A stretch of 64,000 bases of DNA, taken from assembly GCA_016209525.1 (NCBI GenBank), contig JACQWK010000590.1, forward strand, positions 1-64,000, given 5' to 3'. How positions within the stretch are numbered: the first letter of the stretch is position 1; each line of letters begins with the position of its first letter. Under the pieces are notes generated by a model that worked only from the letters and a program-made list of their open reading frames with translations, did not search any database and was not told the origin of the DNA. Made by a program: the position numbers and the translations under genes. Positions 1 to 9,789 of the stretch are shown piece after piece. This stretch comes from Verrucomicrobiota bacterium. Lineage in GTDB: Bacteria; Verrucomicrobiota; Verrucomicrobiia; Limisphaerales; SIBE01.

Positions 1-1170
1 AATGCCGAGCAGACTCGACAGGACGGAGATGATCACCACCACAACGGCGAGCCCCCACAAGTCCTCCGCTGTGACCAACACCCGGCGCGGGAACTTCGGG
101 AAAATCCAGCCGCCCAAATACCAGGCGATGCCGAAGCCGAGCGCACCCAGCAACAGCGCCTGTTGCACGATGAGACCGGCGATCATCGAGTTGCGCGCGC
201 CCATGAGTTTGAGCATCGCGATGTCGTGAATCTTATCGAGCGTGAGCGTATAGAGAATCAGCGCCATGATAATGGTGGAGATGATGACGAGCAGGACGCG
301 AAACAGGCCAATCTGCCGCCGCGCCTTGTCAATCATGCCATGTACAAGAAGTTCTACCTGGTCGTCGCGCGTGTGAACCGACACGTCGGGCCAGGCGGCG
401 ATCGTGGCCGCCACCGTCGCGGGATCAGCCCCGTCCGCCACGCGCACGGTGATGGCGCTGACCATCGGACGAGCGAGCGCCGGAATGCCCGAGGACAATC
501 CGCCGCCGCGCTCCAGCAACAACGGCTGCACTTGTCCGATGTCCTGCCCAACGGCCCGTTGGACGCGCGCCGCGCGCTCCAGCCGGATCGCTTCGCCGGA
601 GAGATCGAACTGAATCGCCTGCGCGTCCCGTGTGGTTAAAAACGCGATACCGTCACCCCCGGACGACACCATGCCTTTGGTCACGCCCACGACCGTGTAG
701 GGGTCCTTGCCGAGGACCAACTTCTCGCCCAAGCCTAAGCCCAGCGAGGCATCGGCAATCATTTCGTAGTGAGCCTGACCCAGCGGACGCCCGGCGACCA
801 ACGTTACCCACGCGCCTTTGTCTTCGGGCCAGGCCAGACCGTGGACATTCATCCGCAGCGGCTTTCCCAGGTGTTCGCGCTGGACATTGTGAGAAACGAA
901 AGTCCGCGCACTGGCGACGCCCGGCACGGCACGCAGACGATGTTCGAGGTTGGCGGGCAGACGGGAAATCTCGGCGAACGGCCCGCGTGTGCCGCGTTGC
1001 ACCACCCACAAGTCCGCGCCGATGCGGTCCACCACGATGAGCGCATCGTCAATCATGCCTCGGTAAATCCCGCTCATCCCGAGCACAATCATGAGCAGGA
1101 GGCCGATGCCGACGGTCGTCAAGGCGAAGCGCCCGAGGTTGTGGCGGATGTCCTGGGCCGCGAGATTCAT
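1..1170 (-). CDS. FtsX/DevC-type ABC transporter permease, 3' end beyond window
   Basis: Minus-strand reading from ATG at 1170 gives MNLAAQDIRHNLGRFALTTVGIGLLLMIVLGMSGIYRGMIDDALIVVDRIGADLWVVQRG, typical of this family; frame runs off the window edge so it is absent from the ORF track. Confidence 0.8.
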   Translation of the reverse strand, partial: MNLAAQDIRHNLGRFALTTVGIGLLLMIVLGMSGIYRGMIDDALIVVDRIGADLWVVQRGTRGPFAEISRLPANLEHRLRAVPGVASARTFVSHNVQREHLGKPLRMNVHGLAWPEDKGAWVTLVAGRPLGQAHYEMIADASLGLGLGEKLVLGKDPYTVVGVTKGMVSSGGDGIAFLTTRDAQAIQFDLSGEAIRLERAARVQRAVGQDIGQVQPLLLERGGGLSSGIPALARPMVSAITVRVADGADPATVAATIAAWPDVSVHTRDDQVELLVHGMIDKARRQIGLFRVLLVIISTIIMALILYTLTLDKIHDIAMLKLMGARNSMIAGLIVQQALLLGALGFGIAWYLGGWIFPKFPRRVLVTAEDLWGLAVVVVIISVLSSLLGI

Positions 1171-2384
1171 GATTCCTTGATGCGCTGGCCGTCCTTGAAC
1201 ACGCCACGCCGGCCTTCCGCGGGCCTGACGACCTTGTCGCCTTCCTTGAGTCCCTCCAACATTTCGACTCTTTCTTCACCCTCCAAGCCCAACTTGATTT
1301 CTTTCCACCGCGCCTTGCCGCTCGCCGCGACGAACACTCCAGGCTTTCCACTGCGCCAGACGAGGAATTGCTTCGGTAGCAGTAGTGCCGAGGACTTGCG
1401 CGCGGTTTCGAGGTAAACCTCGGCCCGCTGGCCAACCGTCCAAGTTGGCGGAAGCTCCTTCACGCTCACGTCCACGATGAATTCCCGCGTCTCGCGGTCG
1501 GTCTCGCGCGCCAACCGCGCCACTTCGCCAGGATAATGCTTCGCGGGTTCTGAGCGGAAGACGACGCGGGCTACCTGGCCGAGGGCAAGTCCCGCGGACG
1601 CCGTTTCGTCCACCCACGCTGAAATCCAGAGTTCGTTAGTGGCGATGAGTTGCAGCAGTGAACTGCCTGGAATAACCACCCCGCCAGGATCACGGTCGCG
1701 ACGCGTGACGAGGCCGTCATACGGACTCAGAATCCGCGTGAAGCCGAGGCGCTCCCGCTGGTAGGCGAGGTTTTTCTCCGCGGTGATGATTTGCTGTTGG
1801 GCTTCCACCGTGGCGGCCCGGGCGCGTTGCAGATCGGTTTCGGCCACGCGCCATTGCGCGATGGCTTTGTCCATCTCGGCCTGTGAACTGACCTTCGTGG
1901 CGAGCAGGTCGGAAATGCGTTTATGATCCTGCCGCGCTTGTTGCTCCACGGCTTGTGCGCGCGCTTCATCCACGCGCACGCGATCGGCAGTCGCCTTGGC
2001 GCTGGCGAGGGCCGCATCGGAAACCTCCGCCTGCCGCTTGAGTTCACCGTCATCGAGCCGCGCGAGCAACTGACCGGCGCTCACGGGCTCGCCTTGGTCC
2101 ACGAGCATCTCGGCCAGCCGTTCCTGAATGCGCGGACTGATCGTCGTTTTCACGCGCGCCTCCAGCGTGCCCGTGCCCATGACCTCGGCCACGACCGGTC
2201 CACGAGCGATCAGATGCGAAACCACCGGGGCGGGTGAAAATTTCAACTTGTAAACGAGCACACCGGCCAACGCGGCCGCGACCAGGAGTTTCAGGCCGGC
2301 GCGCAACCGGCGGCGGACGGGCGGAGGCTGCTTGAGTTCACCGGGTTTGTTGGCGGTAGGCGTTGTCGTGGCGGGCATAAGCAT
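1167..2384 (-). CDS. HlyD/RND-type periplasmic adaptor subunit
   Basis: 405 aa; N-terminal TM, barrel-sandwich hybrid and coiled coil typical of MFPs; overlaps the start of the permease. Confidence 0.88.
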   Translation of the reverse strand: MLMPATTTPTANKPGELKQPPPVRRRLRAGLKLLVAAALAGVLVYKLKFSPAPVVSHLIARGPVVAEVMGTGTLEARVKTTISPRIQERLAEMLVDQGEPVSAGQLLARLDDGELKRQAEVSDAALASAKATADRVRVDEARAQAVEQQARQDHKRISDLLATKVSSQAEMDKAIAQWRVAETDLQRARAATVEAQQQIITAEKNLAYQRERLGFTRILSPYDGLVTRRDRDPGGVVIPGSSLLQLIATNELWISAWVDETASAGLALGQVARVVFRSEPAKHYPGEVARLARETDRETREFIVDVSVKELPPTWTVGQRAEVYLETARKSSALLLPKQFLVWRSGKPGVFVAASGKARWKEIKLGLEGEERVEMLEGLKEGDKVVRPAEGRRGVFKDGQRIKES

Positions 2385-2460
2385 AGTTGTCGTCAGCGGT
2401 TATTCGTTCTACGCGCACCGCGTTGAGCGGTGCGATGGGCAAAGACATGGTTCAGCATCA

Positions 2461-2946
2461 TTATGGTTTGTCCGCGGGTCTGATGGTGCTGAGGAACGTC
2501 CCATCAGGCTGCTGTTCGACACGCTTGGAAACCCCTTCAGGCAGCAAGTCAGATGGACAATGTTGAGGCCGCGTATCGGTGCGAATGCGCATAGTCGCCT
2601 TCCAGGGTAACAAGGCGAAGGCGTGGCAAATCTTTTCCAACGGCGGCAACGCTGGCAGTCCGCGCAGATCCAGATCGATTTCCCCGCGCTCGTTACAGAC
2701 CTTGTCAGAGGTCTTGCGGACGACAATCTCCCACAAACCCGGTTTCCCGTGGATCGTGCGCTGCTCAAAGCCCATGCAACTCAGCAGGCGGAGCAAGATC
2801 GTCGGTTCGAACGGGGCGATCAGCACCAACGCGCCACCCGGAGCCATTTGATCCGTTGCAAAGACCATTTTCGAGAAAGGCTCCCAAGGCTCGGCGTTCC
2901 GTCTGTATTCTTCGCGCAAATCAAACGTCTTGATGTCAGCGCTCAT
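2461..2946 (-). CDS. DUF2249-like domain protein
   Basis: 161 aa; [20 protein letters not shown]...[41 protein letters not shown] resembles DUF2249. Confidence 0.65.
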   Translation of the reverse strand: MSADIKTFDLREEYRRNAEPWEPFSKMVFATDQMAPGGALVLIAPFEPTILLRLLSCMGFEQRTIHGKPGLWEIVVRKTSDKVCNERGEIDLDLRGLPALPPLEKICHAFALLPWKATMRIRTDTRPQHCPSDLLPEGVSKRVEQQPDGTFLSTIRPADKP

Positions 2947-5900
2947 GGCAGTTTTCTCCTTTGTTGGTCTGACTCACGCGGACGGCTGCACCCGCAGGAT
3001 GGTGCCCCTTCCGACGGGGGCGGTGCAGGCGCAGTCTTCGCGTCCTTCGCCTCGCGGATGTAAGCCATGAAGTAAAGCACCGGCACGGCGACCGGGCTGA
3101 TGAGCATCGACACGATTCCGCCCGCCATCAGGGAAATGGCCAGTCCTTGGAAGATGGGATCGAACAGGATGACTGTTGCGCCCACGACCACGGCCATCGC
3201 CGTAAGCATGATGGGCCGGAAACGGATCAATCCCGCCTCCACCACGGCGTCGGCCAGCGACATGCCCTGAGCGAGTCGCAGTTCAATAAAATCCACGAGG
3301 ATGATCGAGTTACGAACGACGATGCCCGCGCCCGCCATAAAGCCAATCATCGAAGTCGCCGTGAAAAATGCGTGCAACACTCCATGCGCCGGAAGAATGC
3401 CGATGAGCGAGAAAGGAATCACCGTCATCACGATGAACGGCGTGAGGAAGGAGCGAAACCAGCCAACCATGAGGATGTAAATCAGCACCAGCACAGCCGC
3501 AAAAGCCAGCCCGAGGTCGCGGAAAACTTCGATGGTGATGTGCCATTCGCCGTCCCACTTGAGCGCCGGTTCGCGCTCGGTGAATGGGAGTACGGCATTG
3601 TAAATCCCGAGCTGCGCGCCGCGGCCGCCCAATTCGTCCGTGTCGAGTTGGTGCAGAGCCTTGTTCATTTTCAGGATGGCGTACACGGGACTCTCGATGA
3701 CGCCCGCTACATCGCCGATGACGTAGGTCACGGGCATGAGGTTTTTGTGGTAGATGCTCTTGTCCGCAATGGTGCGCTCAATGGTCACGAGCTCGCGCAA
3801 CGGCACGAGCGGCGGACCGCCGGGAGCGTTACCGGGTTCGGGTAGTGCATTGGCATCGCCGGAGCGCACGCGCAACGCCAGCAGGTCCTCGGATGACGTG
3901 CGGTCCGCCAGCGGTACTTGAAAGATGATGTTCACATCCTCCTTTTCGCGCGGCTGGTGCAACAAATCGAGCGTGTCACCCGCCACGGCCAGCCGGAGCG
4001 TGGTGGAAATGTTCTCGGCGCTGACACCGTGGAGCGCGGCCTTTTCCTTGTCAATGACGAACCGGGACTTGGGCTGGTCGGCTTCGACATACCAATCCAC
4101 GTCCACCACCCCGGGCGTTTGCTTGAAGATATCGCGGATCTTCTCGGCCAGCTTCAGCCGTGCTTCGTCGCTTGGGCCGTAGATTTCGGCGACCAGTGTC
4201 TGCAACACCGGCGGGCCGGGCGGAACTTCGGCCACGGCGACGCGCGCGCCATACTTCTCCGCGATGGCAGCGACGGCCGGCCGGACGCGCTTGGCGATGT
4301 CGTGGCTTTGGGCCTTGCGGTCGTGCTTGTTCACGAGGTTGACTTGCAGGTCGGCCACGTTCGCGCCGCGCCGCATGAAGTAATGACGCACCAGGCCGTT
4401 GAAGTTGAAGGGCGCGGCTGTGCCGACATGAACCTGGTAATCGGTCACCTCCGGCTCGGGGCGGATGGCGGCGGCAATTTCACGGGCGGCGCGGGCGGTG
4501 CGTTCCAACGAACTGCCTTCCGGCATGTTGAGGATGACCTGGAATTCGCTCTTGTTGTCGAAGGGCAACATCTTCACCTTCACCCAACCGAGGGCGACAG
4601 TCACCATCGCCCCAACCGTGAGCGCGCCAATGGTCCCCAGCGCGGTGTATCGCCAGGCGGGTTTGGCGATGAGCGGCGACATGGCGCGCCGATACAGGCG
4701 GGAGAACAGGCTTGGAGTTGTAGCGGCAGGCATCCTGCCTGCCAGTGAGGGCGGCTTCCAGCCGCCCGGATCGGCCGTGGTATCGTCTGAAGCGCCCGGA
4801 GATTCGCCAGCGTCTGCCTTGTTCTGGGCTTCGGCCCCGCCGAGCTGGAAGCCCGGCTCTACGGCAGGCTGGAAGCCTGCCGCTACGTCGGCTTCGCGCT
4901 GTGTGCGCCGGCGCAGGATGCGAAGGGCCGCCCACGGTGTGACGATGAACGAGACCGCCAGCGAAAAGAGCATCGCCGCGCTCGCGCCGATGGGAATAGG
5001 CCGCATGTAAGGACCCATGAGTCCGCCCACGAACGCCATCGGTAGCACGGCCGCAATCACCGCGAACGTCGCCAGAATCGTCGGATTGCCCACTTCGCCG
5101 ACCGCTTCAACCGCCACGGTGATGCGGTCGCGCCCGCGGCTTTCGGGCAGATGGAAATGACGGACGATGTTTTCCACAACGACGATGGCGTCGTCCACGA
5201 GAATGCCGATGCTGAAAATGAGCGCGAAAAGCGTAATGCGGTTGAGTGTGAAGCCGCCGAGATAAAACACGAGCAAGGTCAGCGCGAGTGTCGAAGGGAT
5301 CGTGATGCCCACGATGCCGGATTCGCGCCAACCCAGCGCCAGCCAGATGAGGAGGGACACGCCGACTACGGCAATGGCCATGTGGAAGAGCAGTTCGTTC
5401 GATTTCTCGTTGGCCGTTTCGCCGTAATGGCGGGTGATGGTCACGCCCACGTCGTTTGGGATGAGGTAGCCTTTGAGCGTCTCCACTTTGCGGAGAACTT
5501 CGTTGGCGACCGAAATGGCATTCGCGCCCGGACGTTTCGCCACGCTTAACGTCACGGCCGGTTGTTCGGCGTCGCGCAGATTTCCAATCTGCGGTATCGC
5601 AGGTTTGTAACCTGCGGAGGCTCCGGCTGCTTCGGACGCGTCGGAGTTTTCCGCGCCCCGCCGATTAGAAATCGGCGATATAGCAGATTGGAAATCTGCG
5701 CTACGATGCGCCGCCGCGCCGTGGCCGAAGAAAACGTATTGCACCGGTTCTTCCGCGTCCTCCACGATGTCGGCGACCTCGCGCAAGTAAACCGGTTTCC
5801 CGCCGAAGACACCCACGACTACGCTGCCGACCTCGTCGGCTGTGCGTAGAAACGCTCCGGTTTCAACCACGACTTCCTGGTCGTTTCCGGTCACGTTCCC

Positions 5901-6587
5901 GGCGACGTATTGCCGGTTGGCCTGACGCAGCATCGGCACGAGCCCGGCAGGCGTGAGATTGCGTGAAGCCAGTTTAACCGGGTCGAGCAGCACCCTCACT
6001 TGCCGACGCGCGCCACCGATAATCGCGGTTTCGGCCACGAGCGGCACTTGCTTCACCGCGTCGTCCACCTGCGCCACAAGCCGCCGGAGCATGAGATGGT
6101 CATAGCGGTCGCTGTGGAACGTCAGCGCCAGGATCGGCACGTCGTCAATGGACTTGGGCTTGATGAGCGGGAAGGAAACGCCCGGTGGAATGCGGTCGAA
6201 GTTCGCGCGCAGTTTTTCGCTCAGCTTGACGAGGCTTTCCTGCGGGTCTTCGCCCACTTTGAAGCGCACAATGACGAGCGATTCGCCGGGGCGCGACGTG
6301 GAGTAGAGGTATTCGACGCCAGGGACTTCCCAGAGCAGCTTTTCCATCGGCCGGGTCGCGCGCTCCTCGACTTCTTTGGCGCTGAAGCCGGGCATGCCGA
6401 CCATCACGTCAATCATCGGCACTTTGATTTGCGGCTCTTCCTCGCGCGGCAGCATCAGCACGGCGAACAATCCCAGCAGCACCGAAGAGACCACGATGAG
6501 CGGCGTGAGCTTCGCGTCAATGAACGCGTGGGCGATGCGGCCGGCGATACCGAGTCCGCTGTGACCGAGTTGGCGGGCTGGTTTCAT
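2943..6587 (-). CDS. RND efflux transporter permease (AcrB/HAE-like)
   Basis: 1214 aa; [39 protein letters not shown]; contains two repeat-derived in-frame segments. Confidence 0.92.
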   Translation of the reverse strand: MKPARQLGHSGLGIAGRIAHAFIDAKLTPLIVVSSVLLGLFAVLMLPREEEPQIKVPMIDVMVGMPGFSAKEVEERATRPMEKLLWEVPGVEYLYSTSRPGESLVIVRFKVGEDPQESLVKLSEKLRANFDRIPPGVSFPLIKPKSIDDVPILALTFHSDRYDHLMLRRLVAQVDDAVKQVPLVAETAIIGGARRQVRVLLDPVKLASRNLTPAGLVPMLRQANRQYVAGNVTGNDQEVVVETGAFLRTADEVGSVVVGVFGGKPVYLREVADIVEDAEEPVQYVFFGHGAAAHRSADFQSAISPISNRRGAENSDASEAAGASAGYKPAIPQIGNLRDAEQPAVTLSVAKRPGANAISVANEVLRKVETLKGYLIPNDVGVTITRHYGETANEKSNELLFHMAIAVVGVSLLIWLALGWRESGIVGITIPSTLALTLLVFYLGGFTLNRITLFALIFSIGILVDDAIVVVENIVRHFHLPESRGRDRITVAVEAVGEVGNPTILATFAVIAAVLPMAFVGGLMGPYMRPIPIGASAAMLFSLAVSFIVTPWAALRILRRRTQREADVAAGFQPAVEPGFQLGGAEAQNKADAGESPGASDDTTADPGGWKPPSLAGRMPAATTPSLFSRLYRRAMSPLIAKPAWRYTALGTIGALTVGAMVTVALGWVKVKMLPFDNKSEFQVILNMPEGSSLERTARAAREIAAAIRPEPEVTDYQVHVGTAAPFNFNGLVRHYFMRRGANVADLQVNLVNKHDRKAQSHDIAKRVRPAVAAIAEKYGARVAVAEVPPGPPVLQTLVAEIYGPSDEARLKLAEKIRDIFKQTPGVVDVDWYVEADQPKSRFVIDKEKAALHGVSAENISTTLRLAVAGDTLDLLHQPREKEDVNIIFQVPLADRTSSEDLLALRVRSGDANALPEPGNAPGGPPLVPLRELVTIERTIADKSIYHKNLMPVTYVIGDVAGVIESPVYAILKMNKALHQLDTDELGGRGAQLGIYNAVLPFTEREPALKWDGEWHITIEVFRDLGLAFAAVLVLIYILMVGWFRSFLTPFIVMTVIPFSLIGILPAHGVLHAFFTATSMIGFMAGAGIVVRNSIILVDFIELRLAQGMSLADAVVEAGLIRFRPIMLTAMAVVVGATVILFDPIFQGLAISLMAGGIVSMLISPVAVPVLYFMAYIREAKDAKTAPAPPPSEGAPSCGCSRPRESDQQRRKLP
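4720..4886. repeat. Palindromic element read in frame inside the RND gene
   Basis: Terminal inverted repeat GTAGCGGCAGGC...GCCTGCCGCTAC, 167 bp. Confidence 0.8.
5571..5705. repeat. Second palindromic element read in frame inside the RND gene
   Basis: Ends GTCGCGCAGATTTCCAATCTGC / GCAGATTGGAAATCTGCGCTAC, inner GCAGGTTTGTAACCTGC; 135 bp (45 codons). Confidence 0.82.
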
Positions 6588-7624
6588 GGTCTGATCTCCA
6601 CCGGCTGGCCGTCCACGAGTGAAGCGGCGTTCTCCATCGCGACCTTTTCTCCCGGCGAGAGGCCCGAGGCGATTTCCAACTCGTCGCCGATGCGCTTGCC
6701 GGGTTTCACCAGCCGCATCACGGCATGCTTGTCCACGACCACAAAGACCATTTGAAGCTGCCCTCGCCGCACAAGGGCGGAAGCCGGCACACGCAACGCC
6801 GTGGTCTCCGCGAGCGGCACAGCCACCCGACCGAATTGGCCCGCCCGCAAGCTCGACGTGGGCGGCAGGTCAAGCTTCACGCGGAAGGTGCGGCTGTTCG
6901 GGTCGGCCACCGGGGCGATTTCGCTGACCGTTCCTTGAGACTCGCCGGCCACATTGGGCACGCGCACCGGCATGGTCGCGCCCAGTGTTACCGCGCCGAT
7001 GATGGATTCAGGAATGTCCGCTTCGAGACGCAGGTGCGACGGGTCTTCCAGGTCCACGAGCGGTTTGCCCGGCGCGGCCTGGTCGCCCACGTCGGCCAGC
7101 TTGCGCGTCACCACGCCATCGAATGGCGCGACGACGTCAGCGTAGCCGAGCATGGTTTGCGCTTCTTTCACGGCGGCCTCGGCGACGCGGGCGCGGGCCT
7201 GGACCGCATCGAATTCCGCGGGCGTGGCGGCAGCGCGTTCGAGCAGAGCGGTGAAGCGTTTCAAATCACTGGCGGCCTGCTGTTGCATGGCCAGCGCCTG
7301 GTCGAGCCGGGCACGAATCTCCTGCACATCCAGCCGGGCCAGAAGTTCGCCGGCCTTCACTGACTGCCCGGGCACGGCGCGCATTTCCTGAATGCGTCCC
7401 GGCACTTTCGCCTCGAGGCGCGCCTGGAGCTTGGCTCGAACTGTGCCGACGGTTTCTTCCGACGCGACGTGTTTCTTGGCCGCGACGGTTTGCACGCGGA
7501 CGCTGGCCGTGGGCAACACGGGTGCGTGAGACTTGAATTCGTCGTGACGTTTGCAACCCGCCGCCAGGGTGACAACGAGGCCCAAGGCGAGAATGGTTTG
7601 GTTCAGGAGTTTCAGGTTGTTCAT
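6584..7624 (-). CDS. RND efflux periplasmic adaptor subunit
   Basis: 346 aa lipoprotein-like N-terminus and MFP fold motifs; 4-bp overlaps with RND and TolC genes. Confidence 0.88.
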   Translation of the reverse strand: MNNLKLLNQTILALGLVVTLAAGCKRHDEFKSHAPVLPTASVRVQTVAAKKHVASEETVGTVRAKLQARLEAKVPGRIQEMRAVPGQSVKAGELLARLDVQEIRARLDQALAMQQQAASDLKRFTALLERAAATPAEFDAVQARARVAEAAVKEAQTMLGYADVVAPFDGVVTRKLADVGDQAAPGKPLVDLEDPSHLRLEADIPESIIGAVTLGATMPVRVPNVAGESQGTVSEIAPVADPNSRTFRVKLDLPPTSSLRAGQFGRVAVPLAETTALRVPASALVRRGQLQMVFVVVDKHAVMRLVKPGKRIGDELEIASGLSPGEKVAMENAASLVDGQPVEIRP

Positions 7625-8991
7625 GGAGCCGAATTCAGTTGCGGCAAACCGAGCGCCTTGCGGAGCGCGGCGATGGCGATGCGCTGGTCGCCCTCGGCCT
7701 CAGCGCGACGCACACGAGCGGCGAGGAGCGCGGTGTCGGCGTCAATGAGCTGCGTGGAAATCATCAAGCCCTGCTCGAAGCGCGAGCGAGTCAGTTCCAC
7801 GCTTTCCTGCGCCTGGGCGACGGCAGCTTCAGTGACAGCGAGCCGTTCGCTGGCTTCCTTGAGTTGCAGACGGGCCTGTTCGACTTCAAAGCCAATCGCC
7901 AGCCGGAGTTTGCGTTCCTCCTCGCGCGCGGCTTCGAGGTTCGCCTGTGCTTCGCTCACGCGGCCACGGGTCAGTTTGCCATCCCACAAATTCCATTGCA
8001 CCATCACGCCGGCCGTGTAGCTGTTGCCGTCGCCATCGCTCACCCAGCCCTGGTCATAATCGAGACTGCCAAAGGCGCTCACGCGCGGACGATAGCCGGA
8101 TTTCGCCTGCCGGACCTGGGCTTCAGCGGCGCGCTGCCCTTCTTGAACGGCAGCCAACTCTGGGCGGGCCGGGAATTTCAAATTTGAAATTTCAGATTTC
8201 AAATCCTCGACGGGTGGGGCCACCTCGGGCGCGCTGCTTGCCACGGCGAATTCGCCAGCTTCGATGCCGAGGACGGTCCGGAGCGCCCGCTCCGAGAGTG
8301 CGTTGGCGTTGCGGTCGCGCACAAGGTCTTCGCGCGCCTGCGCCAGCCGGACCTGCATGTCGAGCATGTCGGTCTTGAGCGCCGTGCCGGTGTTCACCCG
8401 GTTGCTGGCAATGGTGAGGTTGTTCTCAAACGAACGAACGCCCGCCTCAGCGGCTCGGATGAACTCGCGCGTTTTGAGGACCGTGTGAAACGTGCGCGCC
8501 ACCTCAAACGCCAGCGTGTTGCGCACCGCCTCGGCATTGGCCTTGGCCGCGCCGGTGTTGGCCTTGGCGGCGTTGCGTCCGGCGCTGATGCGTCCGCCGG
8601 CGTAAAGCGGCATGGTCAGCACGCCGCGCACGTTGAGATTGTCCACGTCGGGCACGTCGTTGAAATTGAGCGACGGACTGAAGGCGCGCTGGTTGAGGAT
8701 GCTGCCGAAGACGAACATCGGATTGTCCGTGCGCGTGTAGCTGGATTGCAGTTGCAGTTGCGGCCAGAGGGCGGAGTTGGCCTGCGCGATACCGGCGCGG
8801 GCGGCGGCGATGCGTTTCTGCGCAATGCGCGCGTCCGGACTGTTCGTGAGCGCGTGGCTGATGGCGCGTGCCAGAGTCCAGGACTCGGCGGCGTGAATCT
8901 TGCCAACAACAAATAGCACTATGGACAACGCGGCCAGAAAACGTGTCGCGGCCAACGCACCCTTGGGAAACGGAGTGGAACGATTATTCAT
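7621..8991 (-). CDS. TolC family outer membrane efflux protein
   Basis: 456 aa; duplicated OEP architecture, in operon with MFP/RND. Confidence 0.88.
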   Translation of the reverse strand: MNNRSTPFPKGALAATRFLAALSIVLFVVGKIHAAESWTLARAISHALTNSPDARIAQKRIAAARAGIAQANSALWPQLQLQSSYTRTDNPMFVFGSILNQRAFSPSLNFNDVPDVDNLNVRGVLTMPLYAGGRISAGRNAAKANTGAAKANAEAVRNTLAFEVARTFHTVLKTREFIRAAEAGVRSFENNLTIASNRVNTGTALKTDMLDMQVRLAQAREDLVRDRNANALSERALRTVLGIEAGEFAVASSAPEVAPPVEDLKSEISNLKFPARPELAAVQEGQRAAEAQVRQAKSGYRPRVSAFGSLDYDQGWVSDGDGNSYTAGVMVQWNLWDGKLTRGRVSEAQANLEAAREEERKLRLAIGFEVEQARLQLKEASERLAVTEAAVAQAQESVELTRSRFEQGLMISTQLIDADTALLAARVRRAEAEGDQRIAIAALRKALGLPQLNSAP

Positions 8992-9061
8992 GGGTTGGAA
9001 AGCTTCTTTCCGTCAGTTCGATGATGTTTTTCATAGCAGACTCTTTCTGGTCTCTGCCCAA

Positions 9062-9092
9062 CACTGAGCCGCGAATGGGCGAAAGGTTACAA
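9062..9092 (-). promoter_or_regulatory. ECF-like promoter motif copy 1
   Basis: Minus strand TTGTAACCTTTCGCCCATTCGCGGCTCAGTG, upstream of the TolC-MFP-RND operon. Confidence 0.6.
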
Positions 9093-9130
9093 GTCGCCCC
9101 GACTTTGGCGGCTTGCGAGACAGTGTGCCC

Positions 9131-9517
9131 TCAATGCGGGCGAACCAAAAGCATCCCATTCCCGGCGATCAGGGCGAATCCCAGGCACACGACACACCAG
9201 GCAAAGCCGCGCCGCAACGCGGCGGCGGATAGCCGGTTCGCCAGTTCTGTTCCCGCAAACATGCCAGCCAGCGCCGCCAGCAAAAAGCCCAGCGTCAGCA
9301 GCCAGTCAAAGTTCACGTAACGCAACTGGCCAGTCAGCCCGCCAAAACAATTGACCACGATGACCAGCGCCATACCCACCGCTTGCGGCGCGGGAATCCG
9401 CGCCACATACACGAGCACTGGCAGAGTGATGATTGAACCGCCGCTGCCCAGCAAACCCAGCGACAGCCCGATCAGCACCGCCAATGCCAAAGCCAGGCCA
9501 AGCATCAACACGTCCAT
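9131..9517 (-). CDS. Half-length TauE/SafE-like membrane protein
   Basis: 128 aa; LSLGLLGSGGSIITLPVLVYVARIPAPQAVGMALVIVVNCFGG...FDWLLTLGFLLAALAGMFAGTELANRL; only about one of the two normal repeats. Confidence 0.7.
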   Translation of the reverse strand: MDVLMLGLALALAVLIGLSLGLLGSGGSIITLPVLVYVARIPAPQAVGMALVIVVNCFGGLTGQLRYVNFDWLLTLGFLLAALAGMFAGTELANRLSAAALRRGFAWCVVCLGFALIAGNGMLLVRPH

Positions 9518-9594
9518 AGATCACCCGAGGGAAGAGCAGTTCGCAGAGTCAAAGCCAACGCCATTGGTGGATATGAAAATCCGGGAAACGTCGG

Positions 9595-9789
9595 TCAGTT
9601 TTCATTGACGGAAGCCGAACCGCTGCGTCCCGAAGCCAGGTGGAACATCAATCCGAGAAACGCGCCGTAAAGCGCGCCGCGCCACCGGTTCGCCGTCCAC
9701 GGGCACGCGCCGGTGGAACACTTGCCGAAATATCCAAGCGCCGCTCCCAGGCCGCCGCCGATCAGCACACTGAGAATCAGCGACATCAT
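9595..9789 (-). CDS. DUF6132-like small membrane protein
   Basis: 64 aa; GYFGKCSTGACPWTANRWRGALYGAFLG. Confidence 0.65.
   Translation of the reverse strand: MMSLILSVLIGGGLGAALGYFGKCSTGACPWTANRWRGALYGAFLGLMFHLASGRSGSASVNEN

Noticed and set aside
3147-4748. Long plus-strand ORFs opposite the RND gene (232 aa and 276 aa)
   Set aside because: Antisense to a strongly recognisable protein; composition (His/Arg-rich) typical of high-GC shadow ORFs.
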